57,946 bases of DNA from Conoideocrella luteorostrata (GCA_032433595.1 JASWJB010000287.1:1-57946), one strand, 5' to 3'. Shown: positions 23,441 to 36,155, counted from the first letter of the stretch. The notes: generated by a model from the letters alone, not told the origin. Numbers and translations: made by a program.

Positions 23441-25796
23441 ATGGTCCAGATTGTCAAGTTAACCCCCGAAACGCTCGTCACCGCTCCGCGACGAGGTGCA
23501 GCAGTTCCCAACGCTGACGGCACGCTTGCGCTCTTTACGGAATCAACGCATAAGATCGGTAAGGGCACAGTCGCCGAGATCCGGGTGCTAAATATACAAA
23601 CCAATACGTCGTTGGAGCTCACAGATGAAGATGGGGTTCATGACGTGCAATGGATGCCGGGTACGCGGGACGAAATCGTCTATCTGAAATCAGGAGACAG
23701 AGGCGTGACGCAAGCTATAGTTGCTAGTGGACACGACGTCAAGAGAGAGCGCTACGTTGCTGCTGCTTTTAGTGCGCCTGTGTCTAACTTGAAATTGAAG
23801 GCTTTGGATGATGGCGTGGCATTTGTGGTGACGGGATTGGTTGGCCATGATGGCTCGCTTTACAACGAGACGACGGCTGAGAAAACATCTACGGCCATGG
23901 TGTTTGATACACCTGCTATCAGATTCGTAAGAAATTCGTCAGCAGCCTCTGCTGGAAACCTACTAATGTTCTCCAGTGGAACGAACTGTATCGAGCACAG
24001 AGGTTCTCTCTGTGGTACAACAAACTTGTGAAATGGGATGGAAAATGGCGGCTCGCAGGGGCTTTGTTCAATCTCATAAGCGAAGCCTATCTCGAAGCAC
24101 CGCTGGGTATGTATGGCCCTGGCGAGCCGACTGGTAACTTCGACATTGGTCAGAAGGGTATTGCTGTGGTGGCTAGGGACACGACTGTTCGAAACCCTCA
24201 ATACACGTACACTTCTGTTCAAGTATATGTGCCTCTGGCATCGTTCAGCTCGCCACCGACCACAAAGCCGCTACAAATATTAGCGCCATCCTTCAAAGGG
24301 CAAGGACTTGCACAGAATATACGAATAAGTCCGGATGGCGCCGTCATCGCTTACCTAGCCACTGACCTGCGCGACCTGTATAATCGGCAAATCCACTTTG
24401 CACCTTCCGAGAGCCTCGAAGTAAACAAAATATTAGGTGGGCAGACGCAGAATATCAAGACAGGCAGAGAGCCACCTGCGGGATTTGAATTTGCAGGTTC
24501 TTCTGCAAACTTAGTAGTACACAGCGAGAAACATGGGCGGTCTATCCTCGATCATGTAAATGTTTTTGATGAATCGCGATCACGATCATTCTACCAAGGT
24601 GGCGGCATTAGTACTTTCTATCCTTTGAGACACGACAGATGGGATGAATTGGTCGTTTCAAGCTCAACATTGATTGCCAGCTGTGTCTGGCAGCTGGTAG
24701 GGGTGCCTGGGGCATCAATGCGGATAATGTCGCCGTCACTGCGGAATAATGGCCAGAAATTTGGTCTCCATGAGGGTATGATCCGTGAGTTTTGGTATGC
24801 CGGAGCGGATGGGATACTTGTCCATGCGTTTATGGTAGTTCCGAGCGATTTTGACGAGATGAAGAAGTATCCTGTCGTTGTGCGACTGCACGGAGGCCCT
24901 GTTTCGTCGTGCAACGACTCCTGGATAGTGGCGGTAAGTGCTGTTAACATGTATCCCTGCATGGCGGAAGTCAAAACTGATCGAAAGTAAGCATGCGAAC
25001 TTTGCCGCATGGGCTGAGCAAGGATATGTTGTCGTTTTGCCAAATCTTTCCGGAAGTGTAGGCTACGGGTTGGAATTTGCAAGGAGTACGTCCATCCCCC
25101 CAAAAATATGCATTATACTCCGCAGCTAACATAACATGAGTAGGAGTCAACGATTCGTGGGGCGGTAAGCCGTTCACAGACCTTCAAAAACTGATGGATC
25201 ATCTCTCCAAGATCCAGTTTCTCGACATGGAGAAAGCGGTTCTCGCCGGAGGGAGTTATGCCGCCTATTTGATAAGTTGGTGTTTTGGCCACGACATCAT
25301 CAAAAAGGTAAAGCCTGACAACGCCGTACACGGTCCCTTTCGTAACCATTTATAAATTACGATCAAATTGAAACTAACAAAGCAGTTCTGCTGCGCCATT
25401 TGGCATGATGGAATTTTCAGTACCCCCTCGTGCCAACTGCAGAGCGACATCATCATAAATGACGGCAGTTTCGGCTTCTCGCCTTACCCGTGGGAGAATA
25501 TGGCTCGCTTCGAAGCATTCAACCCTTCAAGACCGGAGCTCTTGGAGAAATGGAAGAATGCTCCACCCACGATCATCGTTCACAGCGAGAAGGATTACAG
25601 ATGTCCTATGACGGAAGGACTGGCGGCATTCAATACTCTGCTGGCGCATGGGGTGCCGAGTCGGTTTTTGACGTTCTCTGATGAAGGCCATATCGTGGAA
25701 GGGGCAGAGAATATATTGCAGTGGTATAGGGTAGTATTTGACTGGGTCAGGAAGTGTGTTGATGGGGAAGTTACGAGGCAGAGTGTGTCATGGTGA
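23441..25796 (+). CDS. S9 prolyl-oligopeptidase-type serine peptidase (dipeptidyl-peptidase V-like), five exons
   Basis: Exons are 23441-23926, 23977-24933, 24992-25085, 25144-25307 and 25386-25796; all phases agree and give 703 residues. The N-terminal half should form the beta-propeller. The alpha/beta hydrolase follows: RLHGGP (oxyanion region), the nucleophile motif GGSYAAY with Ser550, SEKDYR with Asp637 and EGH with His669, so the triad is complete. The usual GxSYGG is GGSYAA here, an unusual change of both glycines after the Ser. No signal peptide is seen at the chosen start (MVQIVKLTPETL, aligned with the family's usual N terminus), so the enzyme is probably cytosolic, unlike secreted fungal DPP5. 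An in-frame upstream start at 23405 is possible. Substrate specificity cannot be read from the sequence. Confidence 0.88.
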
Positions 25797-27516
25797 TTAA
25801 TGTGGTTTTACAATATACGATAAGTCTATGAGGGAGAACCAATTTCTTTTTTAAAAAAAAAAAAGTTAGTAGATGAAATCAACAACTATCTTACAACAAT
25901 CTGACATCTTACTTGTGCTTTGCTTTGTTTCATTTACGTGCATCTTACACCTTACAACCTCTGCGATAATACCTAATACCGACAATCCGTGTGCCACGTC
26001 TAGCATCCCACTAGGCGTATCCAGAACGTAACAGATGTTCTCCTTGTTGGTTTGGTGTCCTAGCTTGACAAAAAGGAAAGCTAAAAAAGGAAACACTCGA
26101 GCAACAGATGGCAAACAACGCACTAAGTACAGATTAGAATAGGACCACGCCACCGATCTATCGACCTATCGACCCATTAACCTATTAACCTATCGACCAG
26201 GTCTGGCGAGCAGAGTGACGCGGACATGGATAGAGGCGCAGGGCAGACTCTCGTTTTCCGCCCGGAGCCGACCTGTTGGACCGACTTAGCGCCGCATCCC
26301 CGCAGAAGACAAAAGCTTTGATTCTGGATGAGACTGCGTTGCTGGTTGGCTGGATGCGTGGAAGACGCATAGAACAGGCGGAATGCGGTGTTGGTGGTGT
26401 GGCGGGTGATGTGTGCGTCTCTGTCGGACAGCATCTTGCTTCTGTTCCCCAGATTTTGGTGTGGATGGTTGAGAGACTACTCCGCTGTCCGTCCAAGAAG
26501 GTATGGAGTACTCCGCAGCTACCCTCCACACGGCACCTGCCCCCCACTCGCCGCCGGCTGGCGTTCAAGATGCCTCCCAGCCGCCCCTCCGTGCCGCTCA
26601 CTTGACCCCTGAAACCCCGCATCGCTTGCACCACAACAGTTACGCAGCGTTGGGCTGGCTGACTGTTGATACATCAAAGTCGACTGGACTTGGCGTTGGT
26701 TGGCCTGGACCAATGCTGTCACCAGTGCGGTGCAATACAGTGCAGTATGCGATTAAATACACCCGGGATGCATGCAACTCATCCTGTGTACTTGCTTTCC
26801 TTGTTTAGTTTAGTCTTGTATCGTCCCAGCTGGCGAGCTGGCGAGCTAGGTAGGAAGGTACGGTTATGGCGTCGCGGGTTGTGAATTGTACTCCGTAAGG
26901 CTTGGTTCTTGTTTTCGCGCTACTAGATGCGGGCTTCAGCGACCTTCTCAGGGTGGCAGGCGCCAAATCGGTGCGTTTCTCCCCTCATGTGCTCCAGTGA
27001 CGACCCGTTGACCCCTCACAACCAGCGCCGTTAACGTTCCCTCCCCAATTTAAACCCCGACTGGCGTGCAAGTGCCTCCGCCACGGACTTGGGTATTTGT
27101 GCATGTCGCTCGGACTAACTAACGACTAGCTTGGTGCTGCTGGGAGTTCGGCTGGGTCCACGTAGGAAGAACCTACGTCGCGTGTCATGCTTCTTATGCT
27201 CCTCATACCACCTCCAACCTGAGCTGCTACCATAACTTCCCCTCCTCCGTAGCTTTGATTTTGTGAGGATTCTCAATTCTCGATTCTTGCTTTTGTCCCT
27301 CAACGGACACGTCGGATCTTCTTTTGCTATGCGCCCAGTTGTGATTCCTACCCGTCTATCATAGTCTGGCTATGCGCTGTACATTTGATGCTGTCATTTG
27401 TTCGCCTGGTATTTTCTGATTACCTTACAAGTCTTCTTCCATGCGCTTTGCCGACCTTGGTCTATGCATCGCGTTTTTTTTAATGAAGACCATCTGTGTT
27501 AGATGACTTGCTCTTC
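25797..27516. other. 1.7-kb intergenic region upstream of NNT
   Basis: It contains an A run at about 25853-25864, a short tandem run of CTATCGACC/CTATTAACC units at about 26157-26200, and TACTCCG motifs near 26508 and 26889. The last kilobase carries pyrimidine-rich stretches consistent with the NNT promoter. I see no gene. Confidence 0.45.
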
Positions 27517-30500
27517 ATGATGGCGCCGAACGTGTTCCGCCCTCTCTCTTCTGAGTTTTGCTTTTTGTCTCCGTCTGCTGTCCGCTTAACGAGACACCGT
27601 CTCCGACTCAAAGGTTCGATGAGCTCACCCAGTACCTCCCTAACATCGTCCAGCCTCAATTATATGATTGAGTAGTCCGCGGCACGCGGCTTGTCCCTGT
27701 GCTACAATTATGACAGTTGACTAACTGGACGAACGGCTCTGCAAATGTAGATCCAAGGCCACTGCTCTGCTCCCGCCAGTGGCACAATACTCTTGGCCAA
27801 TGCAAGCAACGAAACCTCGTACCTTCGGTAAACTGCAAGGCCCTGGAGTCGGTTCGTCATGCTTCTGTCGTGACGACGGCTCCATTGGCTTCAGCCGTAC
27901 AAAATTACTCCACCGCGGTTGTACCTCCTACGACACCATACGGTCAGCTTACAGTCGGCGTTCCTAGGGAAGCCTTCCCTGGCGAGCGTCGTGTTGCCCT
28001 GACCCCTGCCAATGTTGCACTTCTGCTCAAGAAGGGCTTTGGCAAGGTTCTCGTGGAGCGGGATGCTGGCTCGCAGGCCGAATTTCCCGATGAAGCCTAT
28101 AAGAATGCTGGGGCAACTCTGGTTGACAGCCCAGGGGCTATTTGGTCTGGGTCGGATATTGTCCTCAAGGTACGCGGCCCGTCGGTTGACGAGGTTGAGT
28201 CTATCAAGGAAAAGCAGATCGTCATCTCGATGCTTCAGCCTGCGCAGAACAAGGATCTCGTCCAAAAAATAGCCGACAGAAAGGCAACGTGCTTTGCCAT
28301 GGACATGATTCCCCGGATTTCTCGTGCTCAAGTATTCGACGCCCTTAGCAGCATGGCCAACATTGCGGGCTACAAGGCTGTTTTGGAAGCCTCCAATGTA
28401 TTTGGTAGATTTCTGACTGGCCAGGTGACTGCGGCCGGCAAGATTCCTCCTTGCAAAGTCTTGATCATTGGCGCTGGCGTTGCCGGTCTAAGCGCTATTG
28501 CGACGGCCCGCCGAATGGGCGCCATTGTTCGCGGATTTGACACTCGGCCTGCAGCTAGAGAACAGGTGCAATCTCTGGGAGCTGAGTTCATTGAAGTCGA
28601 CATACAGGAAGACGGATCTGGCGCTGGTGGATATGCTAAGGAAATGAGTAAGGAGTTTATTGAAGCTGAGATGAAACTTTTCAAGGAGCAAGCAAAGGAG
28701 GTCGATATCATTATTACCACCGCGCTGATTCCTGGCAAACCAGCCCCAAAGCTCATCAAAACTGAGGCACTGGACGTAATGAAGCCTGGCAGTGTCGTTG
28801 TTGACCTTGCCGCTGAAGCTGGAGGCAACTGTGAAGCCACGAAGCCTGGTATACTGACCATGTACAAGGATGTTAAAATCATTGGTGAGTCGATGCGGCT
28901 TCATGTCGCATAGCTTGCAACTAAACATTGTGATTTATAGGCTACACCGATTTACCTTCTCGTTTACCAACCCAATCCTCGACTCTCTATTCAAACAACA
29001 TCACCAAATTTCTGCTAGCAATGACACCAAAAGAAAAGGAGTTTGGCATTGATCTTTCTGACGAGGTTGTTCGCGGATCAATAGTAACTCAGAATGGCGA
29101 AATTCTACCACCATCTCCTCGGCCAGCACCCCCTCCGGCTCCCGCTAAGCCCGCTGCCGAACCAGTCGTTGAAGTTGTTGAACTCACTCCTTGGCAGAAG
29201 AAGACTCGAGAAGTAGCCACCGTCACCGCTGGAATGAGCAGTGTCCTAGCCCTTGGAAAGTTCACTGGCCCACTGTTCATGTCCAATGCCTTCACCTTCG
29301 GTCTGGCCAGTTTGATTGGATATCGAGTAGTTTGGGGCGTCGCTCCTGCGCTGCACTCCCCTCTTATGAGCGTCACGAATGCCATATCTGGTATGGTTGG
29401 TGTTGGCGGTTTGTTCATCCTTGGCGGAGGATATCTCCCCGGAACCATTCCCCAGCTCTTTGGTGCTCTGAGCGTCTTGCTGGCCTTTGTAAATGTTGGA
29501 GGTGGTTTTGTTATCACTAAGCGAATGCTCGATATGTTCAAGCGTAGGTCTTTGAACGAAATTTTCATCAAATGTTGACATGGAATTCTGATGAGTGATA
29601 TAGGCCCAACTGACCCTCCCGAGTATCCCTGGCTTTATGCTATTCCCGCGGCCGTATTCGGAGGTGGCTTTGTTGCTGCGGCTTCCACTGGCGCTGCTGG
29701 TCTCGTCCAGGCCGGATACCTGATTAGCTCTGTCCTCTGCATTGGGTCCTTATCTGGTCTTGCTTCTCAAGCCACCGCTCGCATGGGCAATATGCTTGGA
29801 ATTCTTGGCGTCGGCTCCGGTGTGTTGGCGAGCTTGGTTGCTGTTGGTTTCCCACCCGAGGTTCTTACGCAGTTTGTTGGACTTGCAACAGTTGGTGCAT
29901 TGGCCGGTACGATGTTCCCATTTAATTGCCTGCTATCTTGGCTCCACATCTGATCAGTCTATAGGAATGCTAATCGGCAAGCGAATTACCCCAACGGATC
30001 TTCCCCAGACTGTTGCTGCGCTCCACTCTGTTGTTGGTTTGGCTGCCGTCTTGACTAGTATCGGTAGCGTCATGGCGGACGTGACGGATATCTCAACACT
30101 GCATATGGTTACTGCATATCTTGGTGTTCTCATTGGTGTGTTTGCCTCTTTCAATTGACGTTATGGTCTAACCTTGTACAGGTGGAATTACCTTTACCGG
30201 CTCGCTTGTGGCGTTCATGAAACTGGGAGGAAGAATGTCGTCTCGCCCAACAATCTTGCCGGGGCGACATGCTATCAACGGCGGACTACTTGCTACAAAC
30301 ATGGCAACCATGGGTGCTTTCATTACCATGGCGCCGGGAAGTCCCATGATTGCCGCAGGTGCTCTTGCGGCTAATACCGTTCTCAGTTTCGTCAAGGGCT
30401 ACACAACCACGGCAGCCATCGGCGGTGCTGATATGCGTATGTATGGACCATTTTACATCAATGGAGGCCTATGCTGACACATTGTATAGCTGTCGTTATC

Positions 30501-31351
30501 ACGGTTTTGAATGCGTATAGTGGTTTCGCCCTCGTAGCTGAGGGATTCATGCTCGACAACCCACTGCTAACTAGTGTCGGAGCGCTGATAGGAGTATCAG
30601 GCTCAATCCTGTCGTACATCATGTGCGTAGCGATGAATCGGTCACTCACAAATGTCTTATTTGGTGGTATAGCAGCTCCGACACAAGTACAGGAATATAA
30701 ACCTCAGGGTCAAGTCACACAGACCAGCGTTGACGACTTGGCGGAGGCGATGCTGAACTCGGAGTCGGTCATATTGGTCGTCGGCTACGGTATGGCCGTA
30801 GCCAAGGCTCAGTACGCAATCTCATCCATTGTCTCGCATCTGCGATCGAAGGGCATTACTGTAAGGTTTGCTATTCATCCAGTGGCCGGTCGAATGCCTG
30901 GCCAGTGCAACGTGCTGCTCGCTGAAGCTAGTGTTCCGTACGATATTGTCCTCGAGATGGATGAGATCAACGACGACTTCCCCGATACTGATTTGACGGT
31001 GGTTATTGGTGCAAACGACACCGTCAACCCGATCGCTATGGAAAAGGGTAGTGCCATTGAAGGTATGCCTGTGTTGCATGCATGGAAGAGCAAGCAAGTT
31101 GTGGTGATGAAGAGAGGCATGGCCAGCGGATACGGTGAGTTCGCACACGAACCGAGTACACTGTTGTTGGTGGACAAGCTAATCAATTGCAGCGGATGTT
31201 CCTAATCCGATGTTTTACATGCCCAACACAAAGATGTTGTTTGGTGACGCGAGAAACTCATGCGACGGTATGTCACGACCGAATCATTTTATTGGTGTAC
31301 GGAGCTGACTGTTTTACAGCCATCAAGACAGCCATCGAGGCTAAGATGTAG
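27517..31351 (+). CDS. NNT: NAD(P) transhydrogenase, proton-translocating, mitochondrial inner membrane
   Basis: It couples hydride transfer between NADH and NADP+ to proton entry into the matrix and supplies NADPH. Secure exons are 27751-28884, 28941-29543, 29604-29906, 29965-30135, 30182-30436, 30490-31134, 31193-31267 and 31320-31351, together about 1,072 codons with all phases agreeing. Domain I starts at [18 protein letters not shown] and has the NAD site [13 protein letters not shown] Pro/Ala linker leads to the multi-pass membrane domain II (for example [14 protein letters not shown]). Domain III has [21 protein letters not shown] and the C-terminal NTKMLFGDA for NADP. The first exon is tentative: ATG ATG at 27517 opens an Arg/Ser-rich presequence, and donors at 27614 or 27632 both fit the phase of the acceptor at 27750, which has TGACTAAC upstream. 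Confidence 0.95.
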
Positions 31352-31957
31352 CGTCGGATACTGAGGCGATGAATTGGCTTTGTTTAGGCATATGGTTGAC
31401 AAGTTGGACTTGACAGTAGATAACCTAGATGGCTAGACACTGCTAAAATTTGAACACAATTGTTTTGTTTCATGATCCGTGTATGGTTGCAGACATGTCG
31501 CTCTTCAGTGCACATTGTTCCTTACGCGGTGTTGTCGGCCGACCTGAGCTTTTAAGCCTAATACAGTGCAACTGGCTGAAGTTGAAAGAATCGGCCGGTA
31601 GCTTCTATGCTGGATCAAAAAATCTATGCGCGGCATGACAAGATGGCTAAGGCTGTGCATATAACTCGGGAATACATGATGCGTACACAATGCTTAACCG
31701 CAACCATTGAGAGCTTTCTGCATAAACACAGAAGAAAGTTCCGATTGATCCCATTCATCTATCGCTACAAAATTCCATATGTACAAATAGCGCCCTTCCA
31801 CCAGGCATTTTACGTCCTCTGTGCAGCGACAGGCTCCCACGCTGAAAACTTAGGCTTGGTTCTGTATCAAAATCATCAGTATGAATCTCTCCCTGAACGA
31901 GCATATTGTCTTGGCCATGAACCGCCGACTCAAACCGCCCGTGAAAGAACACAATAC
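31352..31957. other. Intergenic region between convergent NNT and NDUFA12
   Basis: It holds the facing 3' ends of the two genes. Open frames on the plus strand that continue into 32179 are antisense shadows of NDUFA12. I see nothing else. Confidence 0.5.
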
Positions 31958-32520
31958 TCACGTGCTATACGTCTTAAACGCGCCTCTCGTCTGCGTATGA
32001 TTCGGGATGGGATACGGCTTCTCAAACTTCCTCAGTCCCGCAGCAATAAGGGCATCCTCGGTTGGGGGCTTGTCCAGGGCGTAGGACATCCACGCGTGCC
32101 AACCGGGCTCGATATGGGCGGCGTCGTAGTCGTGCTTGGCGTATTCGACCCAGCGAGTGCGGAGGGGGAGTTCTTCTAGGTTTTCGAAGAACTTATTGCC
32201 GGCGCGGTCGGTGCCTACAAGACGGCCGTGCTTGGTGTCACCTGCGGATTCATGTGGTTAGTTGATGGTGAGATTGGTAGGCGCGTAACCCTAGATTTGC
32301 GTGTGCGTACCGATGTACTGTCGTTGAGAGGGTGAGAGCGTTAGTTACTACGTTCTGCCGGGTTCTAATCGTTGTCTGGGTTATCGAAACATACCAGCAT
32401 TTGGCGGAAGTAATCCTACTGAAGTTAGTGGTGTTTTTGAGATAGAAAACGTGCCATTGTTGAACGAACCTTGATGCCAACCTTGCGCAGGTTGCCCAGC
32501 GTACGCGGAAGAGTCGACAT
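31958..32520 (-). CDS. NDUFA12: Complex I accessory subunit NDUFA12/B17.2, four exons including a 7-nt exon
   Basis: This is the small accessory subunit of NADH:ubiquinone oxidoreductase on the matrix arm. Exons are 32520-32470, 32415-32395, 32317-32311 and 32241-31958; the second is 21 nt and the third only 7 nt. Phases agree and give 120 residues, the usual fungal length. The family signature is clear after splicing: GIKDYFRQMLYIGDTKHGRLVGTD, then RWVEYAKHDYDAAHIEPGWHAWMSY and a C-terminal YPIPNHTQTRGAFKTYST. Without the two micro-exons the stretch DYFRQMLYIG is missing, so standard gene callers may truncate this gene. It is divergent from PGS1, another mitochondrial gene. Confidence 0.94.
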
Positions 32521-32815
32521 CTTGGCAGCTGTAAGGATTGCCTGCAAAGATGATGCGATCGTAGAGGTTTCGATCTAGCAGGCTGTCTTCGGAGTTGGAG
32601 GTTTCCATGAGATGATTCGGGGAATCTTCGGATGGTCGGCGCACACCAATCAAAGAGCTCGAATTGGTGAGAGCTTGCTAGCGGGGGAGGGTCAGGTACC
32701 TGAAACTCCATAGCTACTTCATTACTGATATTTTGGGGGGGGAAGAAGGGCAAACTCTTCTCGATACGAATTCGACGGCAATACATACAAGGTTGTGGTC
32801 GGATCTCGCCCGGGA
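32521..32815. promoter_or_regulatory. Shared divergent promoter region of NDUFA12 and PGS1
   Basis: Only 295 bp separate the two start codons, so leaders and promoters of both mitochondrial genes must lie here. Co-regulation is inference from the spacing; I identify no specific factor site. Confidence 0.5.
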
Positions 32816-34535
32816 ATGTTTGCGCGAACTTGCACCAGGTGCATAGCTCGACCTCGCTCAGCAATCAGAGCAAATGTAGCTTCTTCAAGAGTCCAGCGCC
32901 GTGCATTTAGCAGCGCGCCGGGCTCGGCAGCGGCGACGACACCAGCGAATGGACTGGGCATAGGGACGCTGGCACCAATTGTGAGCGAGCTGGATCGGCT
33001 GGCGCCTAGCTTTGATATTCGGGGTGAGGATGTCCGCGTTCTTAGAACCCCGGCGGACTTTTACGAGACGCTGAAGGTACCTTGTCACTCGCCAAACACT
33101 TCATTTACTCGACCGTGAGTGGGTGGTATTGACAATAAACGCCGACTATATAGGATCGAGTTCGAAAAGCAAAGCGACGGATCTTCTTATCGACGCTCTA
33201 CATCGGCAAATCTGAAAAGGAGCTCATTGAAACGCTGCGAGATGCTCTCCGGCGCAACCCCCAGCTCAAGCTCAGCATCCTGACGGACTGTCTCCGCGGA
33301 ACTCGAGAAGCCCCCGAGCCGTCTTGCGCTTCTTTGCTGGCCCCCCTCGTGTCGGAGTTTAGTGCAGATCGCGTTGAGATTCGCATGTATCACACGCCGA
33401 ATTTGACGGGGCTGAGGAAAAAATACGTCCCCAAGAGAATAAATGAGGGATGGGGACTGCAACACATGAAGCTTTACGGCGTGGACGATGAGATTATCAT
33501 GTCTGGGTATGGGATTTCGCAAGAGCAGCCTGAAAATGCGAAGAGCGGAAGCTGATGTGCGCTTGTAGGGCCAACTTGTCTACGGATTATTTCACGAATC
33601 GACAGGACCGGTATCACCTCTTCTCGTCTAAAGAAGTAACGGACCACTTTTGCAAGATTCACAACGGTGTTGGGTCGTTCAGCTTCTTGGTTGAGCCGTC
33701 GCAAGATCCGGCTGGTTTCACGCTGACTTGGCCCGAGTCCAACTCGGCACCGAACCCTATTGAGGAGCCCGAGTCATTTATTAACAGCTCGAGTTCGACA
33801 TTGACACAGCTCGTAGTGCCCCCTGCTCAGCAAGCGCCCAAAAGCGACTTGGTCAACACCAGGGTGTACATGCTTGGACAGTTCTCTCAAGTGATGAAGC
33901 CAGATCACTCTACCGAACTCCCTGTTGTGACCCACATCCTTGAACAGCTTGCTTTGCCGCAATATAGAAACTCCTCTTGGACCTTCACAGCTGGGTACTT
34001 CAATCCAGCTCCGTCGTTGACCAAACTTCTCATTGGGTCCGCGTCTACCAATAACACCGTCATCACAGCGGCCCCCGAAGCAAACGGCTTCTACAAATCT
34101 AGAGGTGTTTCTGGCCTCCTACCTGACGCGTACGTCCTCCTTGCCAGACGATTCCTGGACAACATCAACCGCAGCCATCGAGATGGCGACATCACTCTCA
34201 AAGAATGGCGTCTGGGGACAAATGGCCAGCCAGGAGGATGGACATATCACGCCAAGGGGCTGTGGGTGACCATGCCTGGTCACCAAAATCCTTCTATAAG
34301 TATCATTGGCAGCTCAAACTACACGAAGCGCAGCTACTCGCATGATCTGGAGGTTGGCACTCTTATCGTCACAAAGGACGAGAAGCTGATGAAGCAGTTG
34401 GGTGATGAACAGACCTGGTTGCAGGAGCATGCGCTGAAGGTGACGAGGGATGATTTCGCAAAAAATGAGAGGAGGGTTGGATTGCAGGTGAGAATAGCGA
34501 TGTGGATTGTGTCGTTGGTGGGAGGAGCACTGTAA
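32816..34535 (+). CDS. PGS1: Phosphatidylglycerophosphate synthase, mitochondrial, three exons
   Basis: It transfers the phosphatidyl group of CDP-diacylglycerol to glycerol-3-phosphate, the committed step to phosphatidylglycerol and cardiolipin in the mitochondrial inner membrane. Exons are 32816-33076, 33154-33506 and 33569-34535 (526 residues, phases agree). The N terminus is Arg/Ala/Ser-rich (MFARTCTRCIARPRSAIRAN), a presequence. Phospholipase-D-type HKD motif 1 is HMKLYGVDDEIIMSGAN, split by intron 2. Motif 2 is HAKGLWVTM followed by SIIGSSNYTKRS. The segment KAKRRIFLSTLYIGKSE is typical of the PGS1 branch, as opposed to phosphatidylserine synthases. The final 15 residues are hydrophobic and may bind membrane. 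Confidence 0.95.
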
Positions 34536-34737
34536 CATAGAGTAAAGAACTGCATGTATTTTGATAATATTGAGATACCCTGTCTGTAAAAGAGTTGATT
34601 CCTCGGCCCAGTATTTGCTTGGGTGGACTGTTTTTTTGTGGTGATAACTCTTCCAGCTCAATACTTAAGTGACAATGATTTTTATACAATTAAAGCCCTA
34701 ATTTACAGCAATTTGCCAGCACCGCTCTAACTCTAAT

Positions 34738-35818
34738 TTACAGCACAGCCGCACCAGTCAATTGGCCACCGCTCGACAAGCCCTTGACTGCAATGCGGGT
34801 AACCAAATCACTCTGATGCCTCTTAATCATCTCCTTCAATACACTTCTCTCCATAACCACCTTGCCCGTCTCCAGCAGGTCCTTGACATCCACGTCGTCC
34901 AGGTCCAGAGCCCGCCCTTCCGTAGGAACCTGGCTCATCGCCTCGTACAGCCGATCTCTCGGCTCGCCTGTGATGAATAGAGTCCGACCGCAGGCACGAC
35001 CTAGGCCTAGCGTGTCCAACACACTCTTCATATACTTCTGCAGGTAGGTCTCCCTCAGCCCATCCTTCATGTATTTGTGGGCCAGCATTTCGAAGTCCGC
35101 CGGCATGGCAAGTTCCATGCCGTCTTCACAAATGATCAGCTCACCCCGTCTGTAGCGGTAGCTGAGAGCTGTCCGCCACGCCTTGTCGTAGACCTTGCGA
35201 TTCAGCTTGGTTCCGAAGTCGCGTGGTTTGGGACCGAATGATTTGCCACCACCGCGGAGCAGAGGGTTCTGCTTGCTGCCGAGACGAGCGCGGCCGGTTC
35301 CCTTCTGTGGCCGGATTTTGCGGTGTGAGCCGTGGACCTCGTAACGGGTCTTGCTGGATGCGGTGCCTTGGCGGGTGTTGTCGCCTTCGTAGACGATGGC
35401 GTGGTGGAGGATGTCGCGGCGGAGGGGGAGGTAGAGGTGCTGGACGGACCACTGCTCGAGGGAAGTGGGCTCAAGGGAGGGAAAACTGTGGACTGTGACG
35501 GGAACAGTTGATGCTGTGGGCACAATGTTAGCTGAGTTGGCGACGGACAAGTATGCGAGGGTAAGAGGCGAGTGGTAGGCGTACTTGGGTTCCATGACTG
35601 GATGATGGACCGCGTGGATGCTGATCTGGTGATATCGCGAGCGGGCACTTCGGTGGCCATGGATCGGGTAAATGTTTTGCTTATAGCAGTGGGCTACACA
35701 TTGTCAGCGAACGATCGTGATAATTTTCAGCTGCTCGCTCATGATAACTCACCTTGGCAGATAACCTGAGCGAAGCCATTGCCTCATTGAGACAGCCCAG
35801 GCCCGTTTTGGCAGCCAT
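34738..35818 (-). CDS. YML6: Mitochondrial large-subunit ribosomal protein uL4m, three exons
   Basis: It is a component of the mitochondrial 54S ribosomal subunit near the exit tunnel. Exons are 35818-35753, 35693-35585 and 35513-34738, giving 316 residues with phases agreeing; introns have GTGAGT and GTACGC donors and TGTAG and CACAG acceptors. The uL4 core starts at LPLRRDILHHAIVYEGDNTRQG and continues with the highly conserved KIRPQKGTGRARLGS and GGGKSFGPKPRDF segments, then helices ending in a variable C terminus. The first 60 residues are a Ser/Thr/Arg-rich targeting region. A longer open frame reads straight through intron 2 from an ATG at 35595, but the spliced form adds the presequence. 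The gene is divergent from mL38, another protein of the same subunit. Confidence 0.93.
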
Positions 35819-36155
35819 TGTCGGCAAAATACGACGAGGTTACCCGAATGCGTTGTCTCCGTTCGCACGACTGAAGGTTGCGAGTCTGCAATGTGAAGCT
35901 GCAGCCGTCTATCGAAGGATTGCGACTGTCGAGGTAGGTTAAGCTGGCTCAAAAACCAGTGACCCAGTCCAATAAGTTAAGTTAGTCCAATTGGTCTGCG
36001 CCGACCGCCGAAAATTTTTGTGGGGCTCGTCGTCCCAGCATCGAATTATGGGCTGGGCCATTTTCTCAGGAACCAGCTGCCCATAAGAGATTGACTCTCT
36101 TTAATAGCATCAATCACAACGATTTTTCCTGCCGTAACCACGTGCCAGACACAAC
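35819..36155. promoter_or_regulatory. Shared divergent promoter of two mitoribosomal protein genes
   Basis: The 337 bp between the start codons of uL4m and mL38 must serve both genes, whose products are parts of the same ribosomal subunit. No factor site is assigned; shared control is inferred from the arrangement. Confidence 0.55.

Noticed and set aside
31607..32179. 190-codon plus-strand open frame
   Set aside because: It is antisense to the conserved last exon of NDUFA12, whose protein is unmistakable on the other strand.
35202..35660. 152-codon minus-strand frame beginning MATEVPARDITRS
   Set aside because: Only its first part is real, as exon 2 of uL4m up to 35585; the remainder is the wrong frame after the intron.
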